Below, in pieces: positions 7,133-15,173 of a DNA stretch of 25,379 nt. The first letter of the stretch is position 1. Every line of letters begins with the position of its first letter. Source of the stretch: CAYRPO01 sp964426305. GTDB lineage: Bacteria; Patescibacteriota; Saccharimonadia; Saccharimonadales; CAIOMD01. The notes below the pieces were generated by a model. It searched no databases, was not told the origin of the DNA, and saw only the letters and a program-made list of their open reading frames with translations. The stretch is taken from positions 1-25,379 of the forward strand of contig CAYRPO010000005.1 in assembly GCA_964426305.1 (NCBI GenBank), read 5' to 3'. Both the position numbers and the translations under genes were made by a program.

Positions 7133-8070
7133 TTGTCGCCACTCACGACGATTGGTTTCGTTCCGCGAACAGTAACTTGCTTTTGTGGCTGCTCAACAAC
7201 AACTTCTTGCAATGCACGGCGACCAACTTCTTTTCCGTCACGCAATTCGATTTCGTATGTTACTTGTTTTTTGCCTTTGACACCTGCGGTGCGCACTTCG
7301 GTGCGACCAAAATTGAGATTTGGATCGTTTATTGTCTCGGTCACAAAAGGCACAGCCTCTTCGACACTGACAACCTGTTTGCCAAACTTCGATATAAATA
7401 CTGCGAGGTTGGGAGTTAGCGGCGTACCTGCAACAGGTACAATTGTTGCGCCCGCCTCTGGCGTGATCTTACGTTCAGCCAGCAACTCGCCAACTGTCGA
7501 GGCGTGCGTACGAATTGGCACTGCTGGAGCACCGTATAAGCTGAGTGTAACAGGGGTTGCACGGTCAATTGTTAGCTTTTCTCCTAGCGTAGGTTCAAGA
7601 ATGACATTTGAAGACTGGGCAAGTGTCAGATTATCTTCTGGATACACGGCTATGCCAGCCTTTTCGGCAATGAGCCGAGGGCTGTCGTGTGGTGTCATGA
7701 CACGCGTTTGCGTAGCGCCGTCGAGAATCAGCACCGGACGAGCACGGAAGATTTGGACACGAAAACTATCGCCATCGATAAATGTCTGCGCAATTGGTTC
7801 TACGACGTCGCCTTCGTGCAATTGCACGCCTGCCTTCTGTAAAAATTCTTCTACGGTACGCGCACGGGTCGGAATATCGGTCGCCTGGCCTTTGTCATAC
7901 AGTGTTACGACACGGCTATCGGTCGGCCCGACTGTCTGGCCATTGGCAACGACAAGTCCGCCCGAAAAGAAACAGAAACTAAAAATCACAAAGAACAAGC
8001 TAAGGGCAAATCCATGCTTGTGTGCAAATGATGATATGTAACTAGAGATCGGATTCATATATACCAACAT
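7133..8070 (-). CDS. Cell-wall G5/DUF348 protein (YabE/RpfB-like), C-terminus lost in gap
   Basis: 312 residues are visible. A signal-anchor or signal peptide occupies about 21-43 (FALSLFFVIFSFCFFSGGLV). Three ubiquitin-like DUF348 repeats follow at about 53-100, 105-160 and 168-218, each with the pattern V.l..dG......T...TV.e.L..... Then comes one G5 domain at about 231-305 (KQVVSVEEAVPFVTETINDPN to QVTVRGTKP). In YabE and RpfB the missing C-terminus is a 3D or resuscitation-promoting-factor (lysozyme-like) muralytic domain, so a role in peptidoglycan remodelling is expected, but the catalytic part cannot be seen. ATG at 8058 (residue 5) is at least as likely a start as 8070. The frame seems to run on into rsmA through the N run; that fusion is an artefact. 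Confidence 0.88.
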
Positions 8071-8190
8071 ATTGGACGAACATGCAGCTGCGCCGCGGAT
8101 GCCGATATGTGTACCCTCTTACTCCTTCGCAGCAGGTGTAATTGAATATCGACAAGTCCAAATTGGCTTGCACCAGTATATCATACTTTT

Positions 8191-8649
8191 CTATGGTCTA
8201 GACATGAGCTCGATCGCCAATTGCACGTGCTCGCTCAGCTGGACAGGCAAATGTGCTGCCGAAAACCATTGTGCTTTGTAAATCTCATGGCTATTCGTTT
8301 GTATGACCGGAGCCACGGTCGGTTGCCATAGCAATATATCATATGTGTAGCCACCCCTTTGCGACGCAACTGGCGCCTGCGTAAGGAGCCTGAGCTGCTC
8401 TGGAGGCACAACGATACCCAACTCTTCACGCACTTCTCGTACGGATGCTTGCGTCGCCGATTCGCTCCGATGAACACCACCGCCAGGCAATCGCCAAACC
8501 TGTTGCAGGCCCATCCAGTTCTGCGTCAATAGCAGCCGATTGTCACACGAAATCAGTACATATGATCGATGTGAGCGCCATACAAACAAACGAATACCCG
8601 GATAAGCAATCCTATACATCAATCTTCCGGTCCATGCTGGTAGTGTCAT
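8191..8649 (-). CDS. Nudix hydrolase
   Basis: 152 residues with a perfect Nudix box, G-GVHRS-E-SATQASV-REVREELGI at about 57-79, which binds the Mg ions that hydrolyse a nucleoside diphosphate linked to another group. The preceding strand (YVLISCDNRLLLTQN) and W.LPGGG are typical. The N-terminal 20 residues are hydrophobic and aromatic (LMYRIAYPGIRLFVW) and could touch the membrane, but this is not a clear signal. Substrate cannot be told from the box. The ATG overlaps the TGA stop of pcrA as ATGA (8649-8646), so it is translated together with the helicase; a housecleaning role for damaged nucleotides beside a repair helicase is plausible but inferred. A gene-less 120 bases follow before the G5 protein. 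Confidence 0.92.
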   Translation of the reverse strand: MTLPAWTGRLMYRIAYPGIRLFVWRSHRSYVLISCDNRLLLTQNWMGLQQVWRLPGGGVHRSESATQASVREVREELGIVVPPEQLRLLTQAPVASQRGGYTYDILLWQPTVAPVIQTNSHEIYKAQWFSAAHLPVQLSEHVQLAIELMSRP

Positions 8650-10778
8650 AGTTTTTCCAGTGGCGCAAAAGCAGTATTGAGCCGTTTCGCCCCCTTACCT
8701 TTAAAATACACGCTCACATTGTCGCCTTCGACTTCTACGACCGTTCCGATACCAAATACATCATGCCGGACGCTATCCCCCTCTTCCAGCTCAACCACAT
8801 AACGCGGCTCATCCACTATGTGTGGTGGTGACATGCCGATACTTGGAAGCGATGATGTCGCCTGTTGCAGATTGTCGCCACTGATCTCGCTCAAAAAACG
8901 ACTAGGCGGATTGTGTTGGATGCCACCAAACAGTATGCGTGAATCAGCGTGCAGTAGGTATAGCTCTTCACGAGCACGGGTCATGCCGACATAGCAAAGG
9001 CGCCGTTCTTCCTCCATCTCGGTTTGGTCAAACAGTGCTCGACTATGCGGAAAAATTGTTTCTTCCATGGCAGGCAAAAAGACAACCGGAAATTCAAGTC
9101 CCTTTGCAGCATGTAATGTCATGAGCGTCACCGAATCGTTACTGTCGTGCAGCCCATCTAGGTCGCTCACGAGCGCTATCTCCTCCAAGAAGCTACTCAG
9201 CCCTACCTCACTATAGGCTTTTGCGACGCTCAGTAATTCTCGGACGTTCTCGGCACGCGCTTCGCCCTGTGGGCTTCCGTCATCAATAACTTTTAGATAG
9301 TCAAGGCGTCGAATCAGTGCGTCCAATAGGGTAGCAACGGGCGCTTCTTCACTCATAGCGCGCAGACTTGTTATGATGTCAGCAAATTCGGCCAATGCAG
9401 CCTTTGCTTTAGCTTGCAGTGGGGCATGCTCGACATGCACCAGTCCCTCTTCAAGACCTAGCAATTGCTCAACTCGCCAATCAAGGAACTTTTGCACAGA
9501 TACAGTACCTAGACCTCGCGCTGGCACATTCACAACTCGCTGAAAACTCACTTGATCTTCTGGCTGATAAATGAGGCGCAGGTACGCCATGATATCTTTG
9601 ATTTCGGCCCGATCATAAAAACGCACGCCACCGACAATCTTATAAGGTACGCCGTATCGCACAAATTGCTCTTCGATGCTACGACTTTGCGCATTCGTTC
9701 GATACAATATGGCAAAATCACGAAAATGTCTTCCGCCAGTGTCAACGGCGGTTTTGACACGACGGATGATTGTCTCTGCTTCGGCGCGTTCGTTTTGCAC
9801 AGGCAATACTTGCACTGGTAAACCCAGGCCAGCAGCAGTCCATAGAGCCTTGTCGCTGCGTTGTGTGTTTTTTGTAATCACTGAATGTGCCGCATCAAGG
9901 ATATGTTTTGTACTGCGGTAATTTTGTTCGAGCTTGATGACTGTGGCATTTTTGAAATCGCGCTCAAAATTGAGGATATTCGTAAAGTCGGCGCCACGCC
10001 AGCTGTATATACTCTGCCAGTCATCGCCAACAACACATAAGTTGCGATTTTTGTTTGTAAGCTTCTTGATGAGTGTGTATTGTGCAGCATTTGTGTCTTG
10101 ATATTCATCAATCATGATGTAACGAAACTGCTCCTGGAGTGCCTCTCGAACCTCGGCGTGATTTTCTATGAGTGCAACCGTACGGCCAATGAGATCATCG
10201 AAATCAAGTGCACCCTGTGCGCGCAATTCATGGTCATACAATGGAAATATTTTTGCGGCTGCGTGCTGCGCGGGAGTTCCGGCAATTCCCTCATATTCGG
10301 CGGGAGATAATAATTCATTCTTGGCACCACTTATAAGCCCTGCAATTGAGCGAGCAGGAAATTGTTTTTCGTCAAGCATTACCCGCTTCATGAGCTGTTT
10401 TATGAGTGCTTGCCGATCACTCTCGTCGAATATCACAAAATTCTTTCCAAGCCCAATATGCTCACCATGCTGCCGCAATAGCCGGACACATATGCTATGG
10501 AACGTCCCCATATATGGCATAAAACCCCTGTGTTCGGCATGTGCACCAAGCAGGCTCGCAACCCGCTCTCGCATTTCCTTTGCGGCCTTGTTGGTGAACG
10601 TCACTGCTAATATCTGCTGTGGCGTGGCGCGCTTTTCCTGTAGGATGTATGCAACTCTATGGGTGAGCGTTTTTGTCTTACCACTGCCAGCTCCGGCCAA
10701 AATGAGCAGTGGTCCTTCTGTAGTGACTACTGCGGTTTGCTGCTGTTCATTGAGTGTAGTGAGAAGTGAGTTTGACAC
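8646..10778 (-). CDS. pcrA: ATP-dependent DNA helicase, UvrD/PcrA type
   Basis: Superfamily 1A 3'-5' helicase acting in nucleotide excision repair, mismatch repair and removal of proteins from DNA. The Q motif (LNEQQQTAV, residues 9-17), Walker A GAGSGKT (29-35), motif Ia (VTFTNKAAKEM), motif II DEYQD (224-228), motif III (GDDWQSIYSWRGA), motif IV (EQNYRST), motif V (LMTLHAAKGLEF) and motif VI (VGMTRAREELYLL) are all present. The C-terminus (SVRHDVFGIGTVVEVEGD) is the Tudor-like domain that links PcrA/UvrD to RNA polymerase. Length of 710 residues is normal. Start is GTG at 10778-10776; TAAAAT (10790-10785) lies six bases upstream without a Shine-Dalgarno. Downstream Nudix gene overlaps by four bases. 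Confidence 0.97.
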   Translation of the reverse strand: MSNSLLTTLNEQQQTAVVTTEGPLLILAGAGSGKTKTLTHRVAYILQEKRATPQQILAVTFTNKAAKEMRERVASLLGAHAEHRGFMPYMGTFHSICVRLLRQHGEHIGLGKNFVIFDESDRQALIKQLMKRVMLDEKQFPARSIAGLISGAKNELLSPAEYEGIAGTPAQHAAAKIFPLYDHELRAQGALDFDDLIGRTVALIENHAEVREALQEQFRYIMIDEYQDTNAAQYTLIKKLTNKNRNLCVVGDDWQSIYSWRGADFTNILNFERDFKNATVIKLEQNYRSTKHILDAAHSVITKNTQRSDKALWTAAGLGLPVQVLPVQNERAEAETIIRRVKTAVDTGGRHFRDFAILYRTNAQSRSIEEQFVRYGVPYKIVGGVRFYDRAEIKDIMAYLRLIYQPEDQVSFQRVVNVPARGLGTVSVQKFLDWRVEQLLGLEEGLVHVEHAPLQAKAKAALAEFADIITSLRAMSEEAPVATLLDALIRRLDYLKVIDDGSPQGEARAENVRELLSVAKAYSEVGLSSFLEEIALVSDLDGLHDSNDSVTLMTLHAAKGLEFPVVFLPAMEETIFPHSRALFDQTEMEEERRLCYVGMTRAREELYLLHADSRILFGGIQHNPPSRFLSEISGDNLQQATSSLPSIGMSPPHIVDEPRYVVELEEGDSVRHDVFGIGTVVEVEGDNVSVYFKGKGAKRLNTAFAPLEKL

Positions 10779-10832
10779 CCCCGTATTTTAGCAAAGAACA
10801 ATGCTTAAGGTTGTTGTGGTTTGAACTAAGAC

Positions 10833-11450
10833 TTAACGACTGAGTACAAAAATCATAGCCACCACAACTACAATGGCTAATATGCTGCCAAAAATCAACG
10901 ACTCACGTACATGTCCGTGTTTGTGGACAGTCTCTTCGATTGGTACAAAATATTCATTTGTGTCGAATACTTTTGGCTGTTGCATATTGGCCTCTGCAAC
11001 GGCGGTCAATTTTTGGCTTACGTCTGGGATGGCATCTGATACCGTGCCTGGTGATGCCAGTCGCTGTTCGGTTGGCATATGTTGCAGTTCTTCGTCTTCT
11101 GGCCGAAAAGACGACTCATCGTGCTGCGAGATGAGTTCAGGTGCAGGAATTATATCTGTCGTTGTCGATTCAGGACCTAGGGACGACTGCCCTGAATCAT
11201 CGACAACCTGCGCAGAATCAGGCACTACAGTATCTGGTTCGTCTGGATCTGTCTGAACGGCAGGCTGCAGAGGATCGGCTTCGATTGGCTTCACAACTGA
11301 CTGCTGGGTGCCGGCAACAGAACCAGACATCATGTTTTTGTCTTGTACGTCATCGATCACCACCCGCTTACGGGCTTCGATCTGTAGGATTGTCGCCCCT
11401 GGCGGTTGTGGCGGAGCAACATCAAAGACTTTTTTAGACTTTTCTGGCAT
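10833..11450 (-). CDS. Tail-anchored acidic membrane protein, unknown function
   Basis: 205 residues. The first ~175 are low-complexity, rich in D, E, P, S, Q and T with few hydrophobics, so probably disordered. One C-terminal hydrophobic segment (about 183-203, SLIFGSILAIVVVVAMIFVL) ends in SR, giving a tail anchor with the acidic region in the cytoplasm if it inserts in the usual way. A proline-rich head (APPQPPGA) is notable. No catalytic motif or known domain is visible. Its ATG overlaps the TAA stop of tpiA by one base (TAATG), so it is translationally coupled to the glycolytic operon. A scaffold that holds enzymes at the membrane is one idea, but nothing in the sequence proves it. Confidence 0.75.
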   Translation of the reverse strand: MPEKSKKVFDVAPPQPPGATILQIEARKRVVIDDVQDKNMMSGSVAGTQQSVVKPIEADPLQPAVQTDPDEPDTVVPDSAQVVDDSGQSSLGPESTTTDIIPAPELISQHDESSFRPEDEELQHMPTEQRLASPGTVSDAIPDVSQKLTAVAEANMQQPKVFDTNEYFVPIEETVHKHGHVRESLIFGSILAIVVVVAMIFVLSR

Positions 11451-12238
11451 TAGTGATCTCCGTGATTCAGAATGCCATGTCGGTAACGATGCGCCGCCTC
11501 AACAATGTCCGAGAATTGCTGATAGTTCAGGCTTGCACCACCAACCAAAAGTCCATCTATACCGCGAGCGCGCAAAAAGCCACCCGCCACGTCAGCAGTT
11601 ACGCTACCTCCATACAAAATCCGCACTTTATTTGCTGCATCATCACCATATAATTCACGTATATTCAATCGAATGAAGCCAGCTGCATAGGTCGCCTGAT
11701 CGGGCCGAGCAACCTTTCCGCTCCCTATAGCCCAAACTGGTTCATACGCGACCACAAGCTGTTCGACTTCTTCTTTGGTTAGATTGGCAAGCGCTGATAC
11801 GATCTGATCATGCAGCACTTGATTTGTCTCGCGATCAACCCGCTCCTGATTAGTTTCGCCAACACACAAAATCGGAACGATACCGTTGCGAAACGCAGAT
11901 GTGACTTTTGCCTGCACTGTGTCAAGCGTTTCGCCAAAGACACGCCGTCGTTCGCTATGACCAACAAGCGCATAATGGACAAGGTCCTGAAGCTGCGTAA
12001 AGGAGATTTCGCCCGTAAATGCGCCTTCATCTTTATGATAAGCATTTTGGGCTGCTAGCCGAAATTTTCGCCGATCAATTTGTACACTGAGCGGTTGTAG
12101 ACTCAACATACCAGGCGCCAACACCACCTCTATGTCGCGATGAATTCTGATTCTTTCGTGCAAACGCTGCGCTAGCAAGCTTGACTGGTGTGCATTCAGA
12201 TGCATCTTCCAGTTTCCCGCAATCATTGTACGACTCAT
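11450..12238 (-). CDS. tpiA: Triose-phosphate isomerase
   Basis: Interconverts dihydroxyacetone phosphate and glyceraldehyde 3-phosphate. A complete TIM barrel of 262 residues with N9 and K11 in GNWKMH, the electrophile H94 in LVGHSERR, the catalytic base E166 in AYEPVWAIGSG (loop 6 follows) and the phosphate grip YGGSV (209-213) and GLLVGGASL (229-237). Loop 6 reads AIGSGKVA, close to the usual AIGTGKTA. Located 50 bases after pgk and overlapping the next gene by one base, so it belongs to a pgk-tpiA-(membrane protein) unit. No Shine-Dalgarno is obvious before the ATG. Confidence 0.98.
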   Translation of the reverse strand: MSRTMIAGNWKMHLNAHQSSLLAQRLHERIRIHRDIEVVLAPGMLSLQPLSVQIDRRKFRLAAQNAYHKDEGAFTGEISFTQLQDLVHYALVGHSERRRVFGETLDTVQAKVTSAFRNGIVPILCVGETNQERVDRETNQVLHDQIVSALANLTKEEVEQLVVAYEPVWAIGSGKVARPDQATYAAGFIRLNIRELYGDDAANKVRILYGGSVTADVAGGFLRARGIDGLLVGGASLNYQQFSDIVEAAHRYRHGILNHGDH

Positions 12239-12288
12239 GCCTGTATTGACCCACCCTTATTGTTTATGCTTACTCGATAGTATCACTT

Positions 12289-13593
12289 TTAATCACGGTT
12301 CCACAATGCCTCGACACCAGGCAATTGCCTACCAACCATCAACTCCAAGCTTGCTCCGCCGCCAGTTGACACATGGTCAAGCCGTTCGCGCAACCCGGAA
12401 ACCGATTCAACATACGCAACCGTATCACCACCGCCCACTACAGTAAATGGCTTATTTTGATCACCTGCTTGCTCACCAACCAAAGCTTCGGCAATCAATT
12501 TCGTGCCATGAGCATACGGATCGGCAGCACCGTGCAGACCTTTTATTTCCGTGACGCCGCCTGTTCCGTTCCAAACTGCCGTTTTTGCAAGCTTCAGCGC
12601 TCCAGCAATCGTACCGGCACTAATTGGGCCAATGTCCAGAACCCACTCATCCTTCTGTATAGTGTAGTCCTGTTGTTTTGGTTTTTGCGGATATACGTGG
12701 ATGTCTGCCCAAGTGTGGGATTGTATGTCGACTACGCGAGTCGGGTTTTTTGCGTCAGTGCCCTTTGATACGACAACGTCATGTGGCAGATAAAACGTAA
12801 AATGCTCTGACTGCATACGAGCACGTGCCTTTTCCAGTATGCGCTTAGCAGTGTTTACGGCATCTGCTTCTACCAAACTACTGCCAACATCGATCCCCTG
12901 TGCCAACAAAAAGGTATTTGCCATGGCACCGACGACAGCAACAAAATCAGCCCGTTCGATAAATACGTCGAGCAGCTCAATTTTGTCGCTAATTTTGGCA
13001 CCACCAACTACGACAGCTAGCGGACGCGATGGATTACTCATGACATTGGTGATGGTGTCGACTTCGCGTTCGAGTAGCAGACCAGAAAGTCCTGGTATGA
13101 ATTTGGGTATGCCCGTTGTGCTTGCATGGGCACGATGTACAACCCCAAACCCGTCCTGTACAAACACGTCGGCGAAACTCGCTAACTCACGCGCAAACGC
13201 ATCATCATTTGCCTCTTCCTCGGAATGATACCGCAGGTTTTCGAGTAACAATATGTCGCCACTTTGGGCTGCTTCAACTGCTTTTTTGGTTCTAGACCCC
13301 ACACAATCCGGCACAAATATAACTGGCAGGTGTAGCAGATCCTGCAAGCGATGAGCTACAGGCGCCAACGTGCACGTCTTATCGTTGGCATCTTTCGGTC
13401 GGCCGAGATGTGAAATCAATATGATTTTTGTATTGAATGACCGCAGATGTTCTATGGTTGGCAAAGCCTGACGAATACGATAATCATCAATGATAACACC
13501 GTGCTCATTGACCGGCACATTGAAGTCGACACGAACCAATACTGTCTTGTTCCATAGATCCCATTCTCGGATTGTTTTTTTCCAAAAACTCAA
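12289..13593 (-). CDS. pgk: Phosphoglycerate kinase
   Basis: Transfers phosphate from 1,3-bisphosphoglycerate to ADP, the first ATP-yielding step of lower glycolysis. 434 residues. Substrate side: RVDFNVP (21-27) and SHLGRPK (61-67); nucleotide side: VVGGAKISDKI and the phosphate loop GGGDT (387-391), where Thr replaces the common Ser. C-terminal VSTGGGASLELM is the hinge-closing motif. An insertion with HVYPQKPKQQDYT lies in the nucleotide domain. The start is TTG (13593-13591), chosen because a strong purine-rich AAAGGGGGTGG sits five or so bases upstream and no ATG fits; TTG may lower expression slightly. 38 bases separate it from pyk upstream. Confidence 0.97.
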   Translation of the reverse strand: MSFWKKTIREWDLWNKTVLVRVDFNVPVNEHGVIIDDYRIRQALPTIEHLRSFNTKIILISHLGRPKDANDKTCTLAPVAHRLQDLLHLPVIFVPDCVGSRTKKAVEAAQSGDILLLENLRYHSEEEANDDAFARELASFADVFVQDGFGVVHRAHASTTGIPKFIPGLSGLLLEREVDTITNVMSNPSRPLAVVVGGAKISDKIELLDVFIERADFVAVVGAMANTFLLAQGIDVGSSLVEADAVNTAKRILEKARARMQSEHFTFYLPHDVVVSKGTDAKNPTRVVDIQSHTWADIHVYPQKPKQQDYTIQKDEWVLDIGPISAGTIAGALKLAKTAVWNGTGGVTEIKGLHGAADPYAHGTKLIAEALVGEQAGDQNKPFTVVGGGDTVAYVESVSGLRERLDHVSTGGGASLELMVGRQLPGVEALWNRD

Positions 13594-13631
13594 AGCGCCA
13601 CCCCCTTTGTTTGTTTTGATTGTATCAAATT

Positions 13632-15068
13632 CTATTCGATTGCGCGCACTTTGATTGTATCGGTAGTACCAACAACACCAGGTGTTTGGCCACTACAGGT
13701 CACAACGATATCCCCTGAATTGAGCACATCAGTATCTCGAAGCCAATCGGTCAATTTTGTTGCTGCGTATTTATGGTCTGGGCGCAAAAATGATTTTGTA
13801 CCATAGCAAATCGCGAGCTGATTACAGACGCGTGCATCACTACTCACGGCGATGATCGGCATCTTTGGCCGACGTGAACCTATATTGAGGGCGGTTGCAC
13901 CAGACTTCGTTTCGGCGACGATTGCCGTCGCATGAAGTTTTTCTGCCAATTCTATGATGGCGTGACAAATCGAAGATTGACGAGAGTTGTCCTCATGATG
14001 CTGCTTAAAGGTTACTTGCATCTGTGAATGATGCTCGGTATAGCGGATGATCTTCTTCATCATCTTGACAGCCTCCACGGGATATTTACCGCTAGCCGTC
14101 TCATCGCTCAGCATTACGCAGTCTGCACCCATGATTACTGCGTTAGCAACGTCAGAAACTTCGGCACGAGTTGGCTCGGGTGCTTCGGTCATGCTAACCA
14201 TCATATGCGTAGCAACAATCGCCGGGGTGTTATAGAACTGTCCGAGGCCGATGATATTGCGTTGAACGATTGGCACTGATTCATGCATGGTTTCAATTGC
14301 TAGATCACCACGCGCTACCATGACAGCGTCAGTTTCTTGGATAATGTCTTCTATATTGTCGATCGCGGCGGCTGTCTCGATCTTGGCAATAATTTTCGCT
14401 GTACTACCAAGATTCTTCAGAATCATTCGTAGGTTTTTGATATCGTCGGCGGTTTGCACAAAGCTCAGGGCTACGTAGTCTATATCTACTTCTGTGCCAA
14501 AGGCAATATCTTCCATGTCTTTCTGGGTGATGATATCACCACCAAAAGACGTGTCCGGCAAATTGATACCCTTACGCTTGAGCAGCACGCCATCATTTTC
14601 GACTCGAACATGTACTATACCGTCTTTTACGCTCGTAACGGTAGTCCTAACTTTGCCATCGTACAGCAATATACTCTCGCCACGCTTTACTTTTGTACTG
14701 AGATCATATTGCGTCGGGATCACACCTTCGGTCGCCAAATCAGCACCGTATCTGAACTGGATGCTTTGCCCTGTGTGTACTGGCAAGACGCCTTCAAAAT
14801 CGCCAAGTCGTATCTTTGGGCCCTGAAGATCCTGAATGATCGCAACGGGCTTGCCATATTCCTGAGAGGCTTTACGAATCCACTTAATCTGGCGCTTGCG
14901 CTCAGCGTGTGTACCGTGACTAAAATTCAGTCTGATCCCATTAGCCCCAGCCTTTATGAGCGACAAAATAGCTTCATAGCTATCGGTAGCGGGACCAACT
15001 GTCGCAATTATTTTTGTCCGCTTAAACTCTGATGAATGCCTGTTCGGCGCGTGATGTGTTGTTTTCAT
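13632..15068 (-). CDS. pyk: Pyruvate kinase
   Basis: Converts PEP and ADP to pyruvate and ATP. 478 residues, a normal length without the extra C-terminal PEP-utiliser domain found in Bacillus. Active-site elements: R46 and N48 in GIRLNFSHG (44-52), the B domain (about 88-185), K229 in IIAKIET, the metal and substrate loop VARGDLAIE (251-259) and the signature SMTEAPEPTRAEVSDVANAV. The C-terminal allosteric domain is present (SGATALNIGSRRP). Upstream, an AGGAGG Shine-Dalgarno is 16 bases before the ATG, which is too far, whereas TAGTAT ends six bases before it. A long inverted repeat (15113-15155) lies in the space after ppsA and may control pyk. Confidence 0.97.
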   Translation of the reverse strand: MKTTHHAPNRHSSEFKRTKIIATVGPATDSYEAILSLIKAGANGIRLNFSHGTHAERKRQIKWIRKASQEYGKPVAIIQDLQGPKIRLGDFEGVLPVHTGQSIQFRYGADLATEGVIPTQYDLSTKVKRGESILLYDGKVRTTVTSVKDGIVHVRVENDGVLLKRKGINLPDTSFGGDIITQKDMEDIAFGTEVDIDYVALSFVQTADDIKNLRMILKNLGSTAKIIAKIETAAAIDNIEDIIQETDAVMVARGDLAIETMHESVPIVQRNIIGLGQFYNTPAIVATHMMVSMTEAPEPTRAEVSDVANAVIMGADCVMLSDETASGKYPVEAVKMMKKIIRYTEHHSQMQVTFKQHHEDNSRQSSICHAIIELAEKLHATAIVAETKSGATALNIGSRRPKMPIIAVSSDARVCNQLAICYGTKSFLRPDHKYAATKLTDWLRDTDVLNSGDIVVTCSGQTPGVVGTTDTIKVRAIE

Positions 15069-15112
15069 GCTGAATACTAGTCTACCTCCTTAGGGGCAGA
15101 ATAACTAGACCA

Positions 15113-15155
15113 TTTTTTGCAAAAGATCTCCAATTATGGGATCTTTTGCAAAAAT
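15113..15155. repeat. Perfect 15-bp inverted repeat made of two palindromes
   Basis: Arms TTTTTGCAAAAGATC (15114-15128) and GATCTTTTGCAAAAA (15140-15154) are separated by 11 bases. Each arm itself contains the 10-base palindrome TTTTGCAAAA. It lies between ppsA and pyk, in the pyk leader. It is not a standard terminator, because the outer ends are T then A rather than A then T, although the inner GCAAAAGATC/GATCTTTTGC hairpin could pause RNA polymerase. Two identical palindromes 26 bases apart could also be a regulator's operator. Confidence 0.8.
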
Positions 15156-15173
15156 GTGTGATTTGATAGCGTA

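Noticed and set aside
6929..8041. 370-residue open frame on the plus strand
   Set aside because: Antisense shadow of the G5 protein and rsmA, kept open partly by the N run; Ser/Thr/Arg-rich composition and no motif.
10168..10791. 207-residue plus-strand frame opposite pcrA
   Set aside because: Mirror of the helicase reading frame (Cys/Ser-rich, no domain); pcrA has every helicase motif.
14454..15032. 192-residue plus-strand frame opposite pyk
   Set aside because: Antisense to conserved pyruvate kinase sequence; composition and lack of start signal speak against it.
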